This document shows positions 5,771 through 13,165 of a DNA stretch of 13,540 bases, piece after piece. Origin of the DNA: DAOMNN01 sp050486545 (GTDB lineage: Bacteria; Pseudomonadota; Gammaproteobacteria; Burkholderiales; Rhodocyclaceae). The position numbers and the translations under genes were made by a program. The stretch is taken from the NCBI GenBank assembly GCA_050486545.1, contig JBJHDM010000072.1:1-13540 (forward strand). Reading direction: 5' to 3'. Positions within the stretch are counted from its first letter, which is position 1. Each line of letters starts with the position of its first letter. The notes under the pieces are model-generated. The model was not told the DNA's origin. It worked only from the letters and a program-made list of their open reading frames with translations, and ran no database searches.

Positions 5771-6847
5771 TCAATCGCGTGCCGCCTTCCGTCCTCGCAG
5801 CAAGGCCATGATCGCCCCCGAACCGCCCTGTGCGGGGCCGGCCTGACAGAATGCGAGGATGTCCTCGCGCTGGGCCAGCCATCCATGCGAAAGCTGCTTG
5901 AGTACCGGCTGTTTGCCTGGTGATCCCAGGCCCTTGCCGTGAATGATCCGTACGCAGCGTCGCCCCTGCTGGACGCAGTCGGCGATGAATGCGGACAGGG
6001 CCTCGCGTGCTTCGTCGCGCTTGAGCCCGTGCAGGTCGAGTTCCCCCTGAAGCACCCAGCGGCCACGCCGCAGGTCGGCCAGCACGCGGCGGGGCACGCC
6101 GGGCCGCAGGAAAGCGACCTCGTCGCCGGCGTCGAGCCGGTCTTCGAGTGTCATCGGGGTTTCCATCGCCTCACGAAGAGCCGCCTGCTCGTCTTCGGTG
6201 CGCTTGATCGGTTGCGGCTCGGGCGTGGGGCGTTGGAGTTCGACGCGGGACTGCGACGGGATGGGTTCGATGCCGAGCATCGCCAGGCGGAACAGCTCGG
6301 TTTCGTCGAGACCCTCGAGGTCGTTGGCGAACGTCCGGGCACGGGAGGGTTTGCCGCCGCTTTCAGCGTTTACCGGGTCATCCGGCCGTTTCGCGCGGGA
6401 AGGCGCGACACGGCCGATCTCTGCTCGGCCACTGTCGGGCAGGGGTACGACATCGTGCATTGCCTCGCGGAACCAGGCTGCATCCGTGGTCGGTTCGGCG
6501 CGCGCGGCCGGCTCCTGCTGCGCTTCCGGGGCCGTCTCGCGAGGATGCCGGGGAATCGGTGCGGGTTTCGGAGGCTCGAGATGGACGTGGTGCGTATCGG
6601 CGAGCGGCGTGACGTCCGAAACCGCCTTGCGGAAGTGCTGGATATCGTCGGCCGATGTGCGCTCATCCTGCCTTCCGGCGCCAGCGGGGGGGCGAGGCGA
6701 AGCCGGTTCGGCTTGGGCTCGGGTCGGCGGGGCGGTCGTTCGATCCGGGTCGTTGCGGCGCAGTTTGCCGAGTTCGTCGAACGAACGGATCCGCCGTGCG
6801 CCGGCCGCGTCCGGAGACGGGCCGGGGCGCGGCGGCTTTCGCGGCAT
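5771..6847 (-). CDS. Smr-domain protein with a long repeated N-terminal region
   Basis: This 358-residue protein has a C-terminal Smr domain (about 265-350). It shows LDLHGL (270-275), the basic CVRIIHGKGLGS stretch (298-309) with HGKG at 303-306, and PAQGGSGAIMALL at 338-350. Smr domains bind and in several cases nick nucleic acids; stand-alone proteobacterial members (YdaL/SmrB/SmrA type) act on RNA or DNA in the cytoplasm. The N-terminal 220 residues are Pro-, Arg- and Glu-rich, probably disordered, and hold three copies of an FRxAM..V.P module (starting at residues 72, 126 and 186). Relatives that I recall have one. The start ATG 6847 shares one base with the trxB stop codon (TGATG), so translation is probably coupled to trxB. 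Confidence 0.88.
   Translation of the reverse strand: MPRKPPRPGPSPDAAGARRIRSFDELGKLRRNDPDRTTAPPTRAQAEPASPRPPAGAGRQDERTSADDIQHFRKAVSDVTPLADTHHVHLEPPKPAPIPRHPRETAPEAQQEPAARAEPTTDAAWFREAMHDVVPLPDSGRAEIGRVAPSRAKRPDDPVNAESGGKPSRARTFANDLEGLDETELFRLAMLGIEPIPSQSRVELQRPTPEPQPIKRTEDEQAALREAMETPMTLEDRLDAGDEVAFLRPGVPRRVLADLRRGRWVLQGELDLHGLKRDEAREALSAFIADCVQQGRRCVRIIHGKGLGSPGKQPVLKQLSHGWLAQREDILAFCQAGPAQGGSGAIMALLRGRKAARD
6236..6634 (-). repeat. Three divergent protein-level repeats (FRxAM..V.P(L/I) modules) in the Smr protein
   Basis: Copies are at 6578-6634 (residues 72-90, FRKAVSDVTPLAD...), 6416-6472 (126-144, FREAMHDVVPLPD...) and 6236-6292 (186-204, FRLAMLGIEPIPS...), 54 and 60 residues apart. Each is followed by a Pro/Arg-rich linker. 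The similarity is in the protein and not obvious as direct DNA repeats. Confidence 0.7.
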
Positions 6848-7800
6848 CAGCCCTGCAGCGCGTCGAGGTAGCGTTCGGCGTCCAGGGCCGCCATGCAGCC
6901 GGTACCGGCCGAGGTTACGGCCTGCCGGTAGATATGGTCCTGCACGTCGCCTGCCGCGAACACGCCCGGCACGCTGGTAGCGGTCGCGTTGCCGTCGCGA
7001 CCGCCGTGGGTGACGATGTAGCCGCCCTCCATTTCGAGCTGGCCTTCGAAGATGTCGGTGTTCGGCTTGTGCCCGATCGCGATGAACACCCCGTGCACGT
7101 CGATCTCGCGGGTGCTGTCGTCGGTGACGTTACGGATGCGGATGCCGGTGACGCCGGAGTCGTCGCCCAGTACTTCCTCGAGCGTCGCGTCGAGCGCGAG
7201 CTCGATCTTTCCGGCGGCCACCTTGTCCATCATCTTGTCGATCAGGATCTTCTCGGCGCGGAAGGTCTGGCGCCGGTGGACGACGGTCACCTTGCGGGCG
7301 ATGTTCGACAGGTACAGGGCTTCCTCGACGGCGGTGTTGCCGCCACCGATCACGGCCACGTCCTGGTTCTTGTAGAAGAATCCGTCGCAGGTCGCGCAGG
7401 CCGACACGCCGCGCCCGGAAAAATGCTCTTCCGACGGCAACCCGAGGTACTTCGCCGTGGCCCCGGTCGCGATGATCAGTGCGTCGCAGGTGTACTCGCC
7501 CGCATCCCCAAGCAGCCGATACGGCTTCTCGCCGAGCTTCACGGTGTGGATGTGGTCGAAGATCATCTCGGTGTTGAAGCGCTCCGCGTGGCGCTGGAAG
7601 CGGGCCATGAGGTCGGGTCCGAGCACGCCTTCGGCATCGGCCGGCCAGTTGTCGACATCGGTCGTGGTCATGAGTTGGCCACCCTGGGCGAGACCCGTGA
7701 TCAGTACCGGATTGAGATTGGCACGTGCTGCATAGACGGCTGCGGTATAGCCTGCGGGGCCCGATCCGAGGATCAGCAGGCGCGCATGTCGGGTGGTCAT
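6847..7800 (-). CDS. trxB: Thioredoxin reductase (NADPH)
   Basis: This 317-residue flavoprotein passes electrons from NADPH through FAD to thioredoxin in the cytoplasm. The FAD motif GSGPAGYTAA is at 12-21. The redox pair CATC is at 135-138 followed by Asp139, and the NADPH-binding GGGNTAVEEA starts at 152, with HRRQTFRA downstream. The C-terminal FAD segment AAGDVQDHIYRQAVTSAGTG is complete. Length and motif spacing match the low-molecular-weight bacterial enzyme (E. coli 321). The start ATG 7800 has AGGAAG at nine-base spacing (plus-strand 7810-7815). A TATAAT stands just upstream on the same strand. The Smr gene overlaps its stop codon, so the two form an operon; the link between their functions is unknown. 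Confidence 0.97.
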   Translation of the reverse strand: MTTRHARLLILGSGPAGYTAAVYAARANLNPVLITGLAQGGQLMTTTDVDNWPADAEGVLGPDLMARFQRHAERFNTEMIFDHIHTVKLGEKPYRLLGDAGEYTCDALIIATGATAKYLGLPSEEHFSGRGVSACATCDGFFYKNQDVAVIGGGNTAVEEALYLSNIARKVTVVHRRQTFRAEKILIDKMMDKVAAGKIELALDATLEEVLGDDSGVTGIRIRNVTDDSTREIDVHGVFIAIGHKPNTDIFEGQLEMEGGYIVTHGGRDGNATATSVPGVFAAGDVQDHIYRQAVTSAGTGCMAALDAERYLDALQG

Positions 7801-7832
7801 GATTGGAAGCTTCCTGACGATGGGATGGCGCG

Positions 7833-7838
7833 ATTATA
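7833..7838 (-). promoter_or_regulatory. Probable -10 element of trxB
   Basis: A perfect TATAAT on the minus strand lies 32 bases before the trxB start codon and predicts transcription from about 7826. The -35 position carries no good match, so an activator or another sigma preference is possible. Confidence 0.5.
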
Positions 7839-7983
7839 GCCGACGCGGCGCCGCTGCCTCACCCCGTCGAGGAACTCACGGCAACCTCGAGAGGTGTCGG
7901 GGGACGGATCGGCCCGAGGCCGTGCAGCACCGTCATGCGGTCGTTTGCGTCGCATGGGGGCACGGATTCACGGGATAGTGATC

Positions 7984-7989
7984 TATACT
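7984..7989 (+). promoter_or_regulatory. Probable -10 element of the CRP-type regulator gene
   Basis: TATACT (five of six matches) predicts a transcript starting near 7996 with a leader of about 80 bases. The -35 region (7961-7966, CACGGA) is poor. Confidence 0.45.
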
Positions 7990-7995
7990 CTTTGC

Positions 7996-8011
7996 TGTGA
8001 TTTTTCTCACC
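7996..8011 (+). promoter_or_regulatory. CRP-like operator in the leader of the CRP-type gene
   Basis: The sequence has GTGA (7997-8000), six bases, then TCAC (8007-8010), preceded by T to give TGTGA. This is the geometry of the E. coli CRP consensus TGTGA-N6-TCACA. Its centre lies about eight bases after the predicted transcription start, a place where bound protein would block RNA polymerase. Autorepression is therefore the likely role, given that the encoded protein has the CRP-type recognition helix. Confidence 0.6.
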
Positions 8012-8013
8012 GA

Positions 8014-8031
8014 CAGGAAGGCGGGTTCCTG
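8014..8031 (+). repeat. Inverted repeat CAGGAA-N6-TTCCTG in the regulator leader
   Basis: A perfect six-base-pair dyad (8014-8019 with 8026-8031) has a six-base spacer GGCGGG. It starts three bases after the CRP-like operator. It could be a DNA operator or an RNA hairpin in the 5' leader. Confidence 0.5.
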
Positions 8032-8075
8032 ATCCATGGCAACGGGTGGACCATGAAGCGATTATCGGAGGCATC

Positions 8076-8747
8076 ATGACGCAACCCTCGGCCGTCTCCA
8101 CGACGGCGTTGAAGACGTTCCCGCTGTTCAACGGGCTGCCCGACAATACGTTGGAGGAGGTTGCCCGTTCGGCGATGATGCGGCGTTTTCCGCGCGGCCA
8201 GGCCGTCGTGCTTGCGGGCGATCGCACTGATTACGTCTATTTTGTGCTGACCGGCAGCCTCAAGGTCGTTGTGAGCGACGAGGATGGGCGCGAGGTGATT
8301 CTCAGCATCCTGGGCCAGGGGGAACTCTTCGGCGAAATGGGCATGTTCGGCGAGCAGCCGCGGTCCGCTTCGGTCGTCGCCGTGGTGCCTTCCGACCTCG
8401 TCCTGCTGGCAAAGAACGATTTCCGCCACCTCATGCACGACAACTTCGACGTCGCCTGGCGGATGATGTGCAATCTGTCCGACCGCCTGCGAAACGCCGA
8501 CCGGAAGATCGAAAGCCTCGCCCTGATGGACGTCTACGGGCGGGTTGCCCGATTGCTGCTCGAGATGTCGGAAGAGGTCAATGGCGAGACGCTGGTCGTG
8601 AGCAAGATCACCAAGCAGGACATCGCCAAGATGATCGGCGCCTCGCGCGAGATGGTCAGCCGGGTCATGAAGGACCTCAGCCACCAGGGCCTGATCGAGG
8701 ATACCGATCACGGCATCATCCTGCGCGAGCGCCTGCAAGAGCTGTAG
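8076..8747 (+). CDS. CRP-type transcriptional regulator (Crp/Fnr family, cyclic-nucleotide-binding fold)
   Basis: This 223-residue protein has an N-terminal cyclic-nucleotide-binding domain (about 15-130) and a C-terminal winged helix (about 150-220). The phosphate-binding cassette reads FGEMGMFGEQPRSASV (85-100), with the Glu and Arg-Ser that contact cAMP in E. coli CRP, so a nucleotide ligand is plausible. The helix-turn-helix is SKITKQDIAKMIGASREMVSRVMKDL, whose recognition helix REMVSR (191-196) keeps the Arg, Glu and Arg of CRP's RETVGR. There is only one cysteine (Cys132), so it is not an oxygen-sensing [4Fe-4S] FNR. ATG 8076 has GGAGG at 8067-8071; an in-frame GTG at 8046 lies upstream of this site and is less likely. 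The gene is divergent from trxB and 87 bases before ftsK. Confidence 0.9.
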   Translation: MTQPSAVSTTALKTFPLFNGLPDNTLEEVARSAMMRRFPRGQAVVLAGDRTDYVYFVLTGSLKVVVSDEDGREVILSILGQGELFGEMGMFGEQPRSASVVAVVPSDLVLLAKNDFRHLMHDNFDVAWRMMCNLSDRLRNADRKIESLALMDVYGRVARLLLEMSEEVNGETLVVSKITKQDIAKMIGASREMVSRVMKDLSHQGLIEDTDHGIILRERLQEL

Positions 8748-8762
8748 CGCTGCGCGGCAGGA

Positions 8763-8784
8763 CGCTTGCAGACTGTTGCAAGCG
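8763..8784. repeat. Eight-base-pair inverted repeat between the regulator gene and ftsK
   Basis: CGCTTGCA (8763-8770) and TGCAAGCG (8777-8784) are perfect reverse complements around the loop GACTGT. There is no T run after it. It may be the 3' hairpin of the regulator transcript or an operator just upstream of the ftsK -10 element. Confidence 0.6.
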
Positions 8785-8795
8785 CCCCGCGGGGC
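8784..8795. repeat. Twelve-base perfect palindrome GCCCCGCGGGGC
   Basis: A self-complementary GC-only sequence directly adjoins the preceding inverted repeat, sharing base 8784, and ends seven bases before the ftsK -10 element. Confidence 0.5.
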
Positions 8796-8802
8796 GATCG
8801 AA

Positions 8803-8808
8803 TATAAT
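8803..8808 (+). promoter_or_regulatory. Probable -10 element of ftsK
   Basis: A perfect TATAAT lies 26 bases before the ftsK start codon and predicts transcription near 8815. TTGCAA at 8776-8781 is the best -35-like hexamer, but its 21-base spacer is too long for an ordinary promoter. The odd palindrome GACGATCATCGTC (8810-8822) spans the predicted start. Confidence 0.5.
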
Positions 8809-8834
8809 CGACGATCATCGTCTTTCCCAGGGCC

Positions 8835-11135
8835 ATGCCCCCTCCGACCTTGCCCCGAACGAGTTCCCGCTCCCAGCCCTTGCCGGAAAGGATTTCCCTG
8901 CTGCTGCAGGAGGCACGCTGGCTGATTCTGGGGGTGATGTCGCTCTACGTGGGCCTCATCCTTCTCGGCTACAACCAGGCCGATCCCGGCTGGTCGCATG
9001 CGGCCGAGGTGAGCAAGGTCTCCAACCCCGGCGGTCGTTTCGGCGCCTGGCTTGCCGATCTGCTGTACTACCTGTTCGGGGTGTCCGCGTGGTGGTGGGT
9101 GATCTTCCTCGGCTATGGGCTGGTCTGGGGGTTCCGGCGCCTGCGCCATGAACTGCGTGCCGACAAGCGTTCGTTCTTCATCATCCTGGCCGGGTTCGTC
9201 GTCGTGCTCTTGGCGAGCAGTGCGCTCGAGGCGCTGCGCTTCCATTCCCACGGAGCCAGCGTACCGCTCGCACCGGGCGGCCTGATCGGCGTGGAACTGG
9301 GGCTTCAGGTCCAGCGCTACCTCGGATTCACCGGGGGCACCCTGCTGCTGATCGCCCTGCTGGCCTCGGGGTTGAGCCTGTTTTCCGGGCTGTCGTGGTT
9401 GTCCGTGGTCGAGCGCATCGGCGGAGCGCTGGAGCGCCTGTGGTTTGCGATGGTCGACGGCTGGTATAAATGGCAGGACCGCCGGGCCGGCAAGCAACTC
9501 GCCCAGCAGCGTGAGGCCGTCGTCGAAACCCGGCGCCGCAAGACCGAAGCGGCCCCTGCGCGACCGCTGCGGATCGAGCCTGCGGTTGTGACCGTGGACA
9601 AGTCGGAGCGGGTCGAAAAGGAGCGCCAGCAGGCGCTGTTCGCCGATATGGCCGAAGGTGCCCTACCGCCGCTGGCGCTCCTGGACCGGCCATCCGGGGA
9701 AGTCGAACCGCCATCGGCCGAATCGCTCGAGTTCACCTCCCGGGTGATCGAGACCAAGCTGGGCGACTTCGGGGTGGAGGTCAAGGTCGTGGCGGCCTAT
9801 CCTGGTCCGGTCGTGACGCGCTACGAGATCGAACCGGCCACGGGCGTGAAGGGCAGCCAGGTAGTGAACCTGGCCAAGGATCTTGCCCGGGCGCTTTCGC
9901 TCGTCTCGATCCGCGTCGTGGAGACGGTTCCGGGCAAGTCGTGCATGGCACTCGAACTTCCCAACCCCAAGCGCCAGGTCGTCCGGTTGTCCGAGATTCT
10001 CGGTTCGAAGGCCTACCATGCGATGCATTCGCCGCTCACCGTCGCGCTGGGCAAGGACATCGGGGGTCAACCCGTGGTGGCGGATCTGGCGAAGATGCCG
10101 CATCTGCTCGTCGCGGGCACGACCGGATCGGGCAAGTCGGTCGGCATCAACGCCATGATCCTGTCGCTGCTGTACAAGTCCGAGCCGTCGAAGGTCCGGC
10201 TGATCATGGTCGACCCGAAAATGCTGGAGCTGTCGATCTACGAAGGCATTCCGCATCTGCTCGCCCCGGTCGTGACAGATATGAAGAACGCGGCCAACGC
10301 CCTGAACTGGTGCGTGACCGAGATGGACAAACGCTACAAGATCATGGCCTCGGTCGGCGTACGCAATCTGGCCGGTTTCAACAAGGCACTGGCCGAGGCG
10401 CAGAAGGCGGGCGCGCCGCTGACGAACCCGTTCTCGATCAACCCCGATCATCCCGAACCCTTGGAATCGCTGCCCCATATCGTCGTGATCGTGGACGAGC
10501 TTGCCGACATGATGATGGTGGTCGGCAAGAAGGTCGAGGAGCTGATTGCCCGCCTGGCGCAGAAGGCCCGAGCGGCGGGCATCCACCTGATCCTCGCGAC
10601 GCAGCGTCCCTCGGTCGACGTCATCACCGGGCTGATCAAGGCGAACGTGCCGACCCGCATCGCGTTCCAGGTTTCCTCGAAGATCGATTCGCGCACCATT
10701 CTCGACCAGATGGGGGCCGAGGCGCTGCTCGGGATGGGCGATATGCTGTATCTCGCGCCTGGAACGGGATTGCCGGTACGGGTGCATGGCGCCTTCGTCG
10801 CCGACGAAGAGGTGCACAAGGTGGTTGAGCACCTGAAGAAACTGGGGCCGCCCGACTATGTGGAAGGCATCCTCGATGCGGGCGGCGACGAGGCCGATGC
10901 GCTCTCGGGCGGGGTGGACGGAAGCGACGCCGAGGCCGACCCGATGTACGACCAGGCCGTCGAGATTGTCCTCAAGACCCGTCGTCCGTCGATTTCGCTG
11001 GTCCAGCGTCACCTGCGCATCGGGTACAACCGCGCCGCCCGCCTCATCGAGCAGATGGAGCGGTCCGGACTGGTTTCGGCCATGGGATCCAACGGCAACC
11101 GCGAGGTCATCGCGCCGGCCAGGGAGTCAGAGTGA
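8835..11135 (+). CDS. ftsK: DNA translocase FtsK
   Basis: This 766-residue protein couples cell division with chromosome segregation at the septum. The N-terminal membrane domain has four hydrophobic segments (about 28-46, 84-100, 113-134 and 167-186). A short linker (about 215-290) leads to the alpha/beta motor domain, with Walker A GTTGSGKS at 428-435 and Walker B IVVIVDELAD ending in Asp554-Glu555. The gamma winged-helix domain (about 702-764, including SISLVQRHLRIGYNRAARL) reads the polar KOPS guide sequences and activates XerCD. The linker is short compared with E. coli FtsK (1329 residues), as is usual outside enterobacteria. ATG 8835 has AGGG just upstream. The stop codon overlaps the lolA start (GTGA), so ftsK, lolA and rarA form one operon. 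Confidence 0.97.
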   Translation: MPPPTLPRTSSRSQPLPERISLLLQEARWLILGVMSLYVGLILLGYNQADPGWSHAAEVSKVSNPGGRFGAWLADLLYYLFGVSAWWWVIFLGYGLVWGFRRLRHELRADKRSFFIILAGFVVVLLASSALEALRFHSHGASVPLAPGGLIGVELGLQVQRYLGFTGGTLLLIALLASGLSLFSGLSWLSVVERIGGALERLWFAMVDGWYKWQDRRAGKQLAQQREAVVETRRRKTEAAPARPLRIEPAVVTVDKSERVEKERQQALFADMAEGALPPLALLDRPSGEVEPPSAESLEFTSRVIETKLGDFGVEVKVVAAYPGPVVTRYEIEPATGVKGSQVVNLAKDLARALSLVSIRVVETVPGKSCMALELPNPKRQVVRLSEILGSKAYHAMHSPLTVALGKDIGGQPVVADLAKMPHLLVAGTTGSGKSVGINAMILSLLYKSEPSKVRLIMVDPKMLELSIYEGIPHLLAPVVTDMKNAANALNWCVTEMDKRYKIMASVGVRNLAGFNKALAEAQKAGAPLTNPFSINPDHPEPLESLPHIVVIVDELADMMMVVGKKVEELIARLAQKARAAGIHLILATQRPSVDVITGLIKANVPTRIAFQVSSKIDSRTILDQMGAEALLGMGDMLYLAPGTGLPVRVHGAFVADEEVHKVVEHLKKLGPPDYVEGILDAGGDEADALSGGVDGSDAEADPMYDQAVEIVLKTRRPSISLVQRHLRIGYNRAARLIEQMERSGLVSAMGSNGNREVIAPARESE

Positions 11136-11764
11136 GCTTTTCCGTGTTTCGCAGACTGTTGCTTGTTTTCCTTCTGGTGTCGGTGGTGCCTGCGGCCTTC
11201 GCAGCCGGCAACGGCATTGCCCAGTTGCGCGCGTTCATCGAGCAGACCGGGGCGGCCCGGGGACAGTTCGAACAGGTCGTGACCGCCAGTTCCGGGCGGC
11301 GTCCACAGCATGCCAGCGGTCATTTCTCCTTCCAGCGTCCGGGCAAGTTCCGCTGGGTCTACGAGACCCCCTATGCCCAGGTCCTGGTCAGTGACGGGGA
11401 TCGCCTGTGGGCGTGGGATCCCGACCTGAACCAGGTCACCGTGCGGGTGCTCGGCGATGCGCTTGGCAGCACGCCGGCGGCGATCCTCGCCGGAGAGGGA
11501 GCGCTGGAGCGCGAGTTCGAATTGTCCGAGGCGGGCGTCTCCGATGGCATGTCCTGGGTGCTGGCGCTGCCGCGTCAGGCCGAGAGCGGATTCGAGTCGA
11601 TGCGCATCGGCCTGAGCCAGAGCCGGCTTCTTCGCATGGAGCTCCGGGACCACTTCGGCCAGATGACCCGGATCGATTTCACGGCGCTGTCGACGGAGGT
11701 GCAGCCCGATCCTTCCGAGTTCCGGTTCACGCCCCCGCCCGATGCCGACGTGATCGGCGACTGA
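11132..11764 (+). CDS. lolA: Outer-membrane lipoprotein carrier protein LolA
   Basis: This 210-residue periplasmic chaperone takes lipoproteins from the LolCDE transporter and hands them to LolB at the outer membrane. A type I signal peptide is clear: FRR followed by a Leu/Val-rich core and a likely cleavage after AFA (residue 24). The mature part matches LolA. It has RGQFEQVV near the start, SGHFSFQRPGKFRWVYETPY with the conserved RPGKFRW core, VLVSDGDRLWAWDPDLNQV, and the family ending in FRFTPPPDADVI. The start is GTG 11132, four bases inside the ftsK stop, with AGGGAG at 11121-11126; the overlap implies coupled translation. Having LolA directly between ftsK and rarA is a common order in Proteobacteria. 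Confidence 0.96.
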   Translation: MSFSVFRRLLLVFLLVSVVPAAFAAGNGIAQLRAFIEQTGAARGQFEQVVTASSGRRPQHASGHFSFQRPGKFRWVYETPYAQVLVSDGDRLWAWDPDLNQVTVRVLGDALGSTPAAILAGEGALEREFELSEAGVSDGMSWVLALPRQAESGFESMRIGLSQSRLLRMELRDHFGQMTRIDFTALSTEVQPDPSEFRFTPPPDADVIGD

Positions 11765-11779
11765 CGGCGCGCCCTGTCG

Positions 11780-13165
11780 ATGGCCGATCTGTTCGACTCC
11801 ATCGATTCCGGCCCGGTGCCGCTGGCGGAGCGCCTGCGCCCGCAACGGATCGAAGAGGTTGTCGGGCAACGGCATCTGCTCGGTCCGGGCAAGCCGCTGC
11901 GGCTTGCGTTCGAATCGGGCCGCCTGCATTCGATGATCCTGTGGGGGCCGCCGGGCGTGGGCAAGACCACGCTGGCACGCCTCACCGCGCAGGCGTTCGA
12001 TGCCGAATTCGTGGCCCTGTCGGCGGTGTTCTCGGGCGTGAAGGACATCCGCGAGGCGATTTCGCGTGCCCAGGCGGCGCGGGGCCAGGGGCGCCACACC
12101 ATCCTTTTCGTCGACGAGGTGCACCGCTTCAACAAGGCGCAGCAGGATGCGTTTCTGCCCTTTGTCGAGCAGGGCTTGGTGACCTTCATCGGTGCCACCA
12201 CCGAGAACCCGTCCTTCGAAGTCAATTCGGCGCTGCTGTCCCGCGCTTCGGTCTATGTGCTCGAGCCGCTGGATGCCGAGGCGATGGCGGAATTGTTCGA
12301 GCGCGCACACGCCGCGGCCTGCCCCGAGCGGATCTTCGAGGAAGGCGCTCGGGAGCGCCTGATCGGCTTCGCGGACGGAGACGCACGGCGCCTGATGAAC
12401 CTCGTCGAACAAGTCGAGGTGGCGGCCGACACCACGAAGGTCGGCGCCATCACTCCGGAGTTCGTCGACGAGGCGCTGGCGGCAAAACTGCGCCGCTTCG
12501 ACAAGGGCGGAGAGGCGTTCTACGACCAGATCTCGGCGCTGCACAAGGCCGTGCGCGGCTCCAGCCCGGATGCCGCCTTGTACTGGTTCTGCCGGATGCT
12601 CGACGGTGGGGCCGACCCCACCTATCTCGGCCGTCGCCTGGTGCGCATGGCCTCCGAAGACGTCGGCCTGGCCGATCCGCGCGCGTTGGAGGTCGCCCTG
12701 AACGCCTGCGCGGCCTACGAACGTCTCGGATCGCCCGAAGGCGAGCTTGCACTGGCGCAGGCGGTCGTCTTCATGGCCTGTGCGGCAAAGTCGAACGCCG
12801 TGTATACCGCCTATAATGCAGCCCGGCGTTTCATCGCTCAGGACGATTCACGGCCGGTTCCAATGCATCTGCGCAACGCGCCGACCCGGCTGATGAAGGA
12901 TCTCGGGTATGGGCAGGCGTATCGCTACGCGCATGACGAGCCGGAAGGATACGCCGCCGGGGTCGACTATTTTCCGGAGGGCATGAAGAAGCCGGACTGG
13001 TACCAACCACGCCCGCGTGGCCTCGAAGCGCAGATCGCCGCGAAGCTGGCCCACTTGCGCGAACTCGATGCGCAATACGCCAGGACGGCGCCGAAGGGTG
13101 CCGCCGGGTCAGCGAATGGGTCGAGTTCGTCCGGGGTCAGTGATGAAGCGGATGATCGGCCATGA
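11780..13165 (+). CDS. rarA: Replication-associated recombination protein A (RarA/MgsA), AAA+ ATPase
   Basis: This 461-residue clamp-loader-like ATPase acts at stalled replication forks and is known to bind SSB and single-/double-strand DNA junctions. It has Walker A GPPGVGKTT (56-64), Walker B ILFVDEVHRF (108-117), sensor-1 region GATTENPSFEVN (138-149) and LLSRA with the arginine-finger candidate Arg155. The C-terminal oligomerisation part includes YDQISALHKAVRGSSPDAALYW and VGLADP. It is slightly longer than E. coli RarA (447) because of a Ser/Gly/Asp-rich tail of about 20 residues. ATG 11780 lies 15 bases after lolA with only a weak Shine-Dalgarno sequence. The last 29 bases overlap the convergent small gene. 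The serS gene often found downstream is not present in this window. Confidence 0.96.
   Translation: MADLFDSIDSGPVPLAERLRPQRIEEVVGQRHLLGPGKPLRLAFESGRLHSMILWGPPGVGKTTLARLTAQAFDAEFVALSAVFSGVKDIREAISRAQAARGQGRHTILFVDEVHRFNKAQQDAFLPFVEQGLVTFIGATTENPSFEVNSALLSRASVYVLEPLDAEAMAELFERAHAAACPERIFEEGARERLIGFADGDARRLMNLVEQVEVAADTTKVGAITPEFVDEALAAKLRRFDKGGEAFYDQISALHKAVRGSSPDAALYWFCRMLDGGADPTYLGRRLVRMASEDVGLADPRALEVALNACAAYERLGSPEGELALAQAVVFMACAAKSNAVYTAYNAARRFIAQDDSRPVPMHLRNAPTRLMKDLGYGQAYRYAHDEPEGYAAGVDYFPEGMKKPDWYQPRPRGLEAQIAAKLAHLRELDAQYARTAPKGAAGSANGSSSSGVSDEADDRP

Noticed and set aside
3535..6066. An 843-codon open frame on the minus strand, opposite nadE and glnB
   Set aside because: It lies antisense to two certain genes, its composition is Arg/His/Asp-rich as expected for the mirror of GC-rich coding DNA, and it shows no family motif.
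7805..7814. A perfect ten-base palindrome GGAAGCTTCC before trxB
   Set aside because: It contains the trxB ribosome-binding site and is short; with no second copy there is no reason to call it an operator.
7894..8079. A 61-codon open frame in the leader of the CRP-type gene
   Set aside because: It crosses the predicted promoter and operator, has no ribosome-binding site and no recognisable sequence; only its last eight codons are noted as a possible leader ORF.
9663..12544. Long minus-strand open frames opposite ftsK, lolA and rarA
   Set aside because: They mirror genes with clear motifs and have no ribosome-binding sites or recognisable domains.
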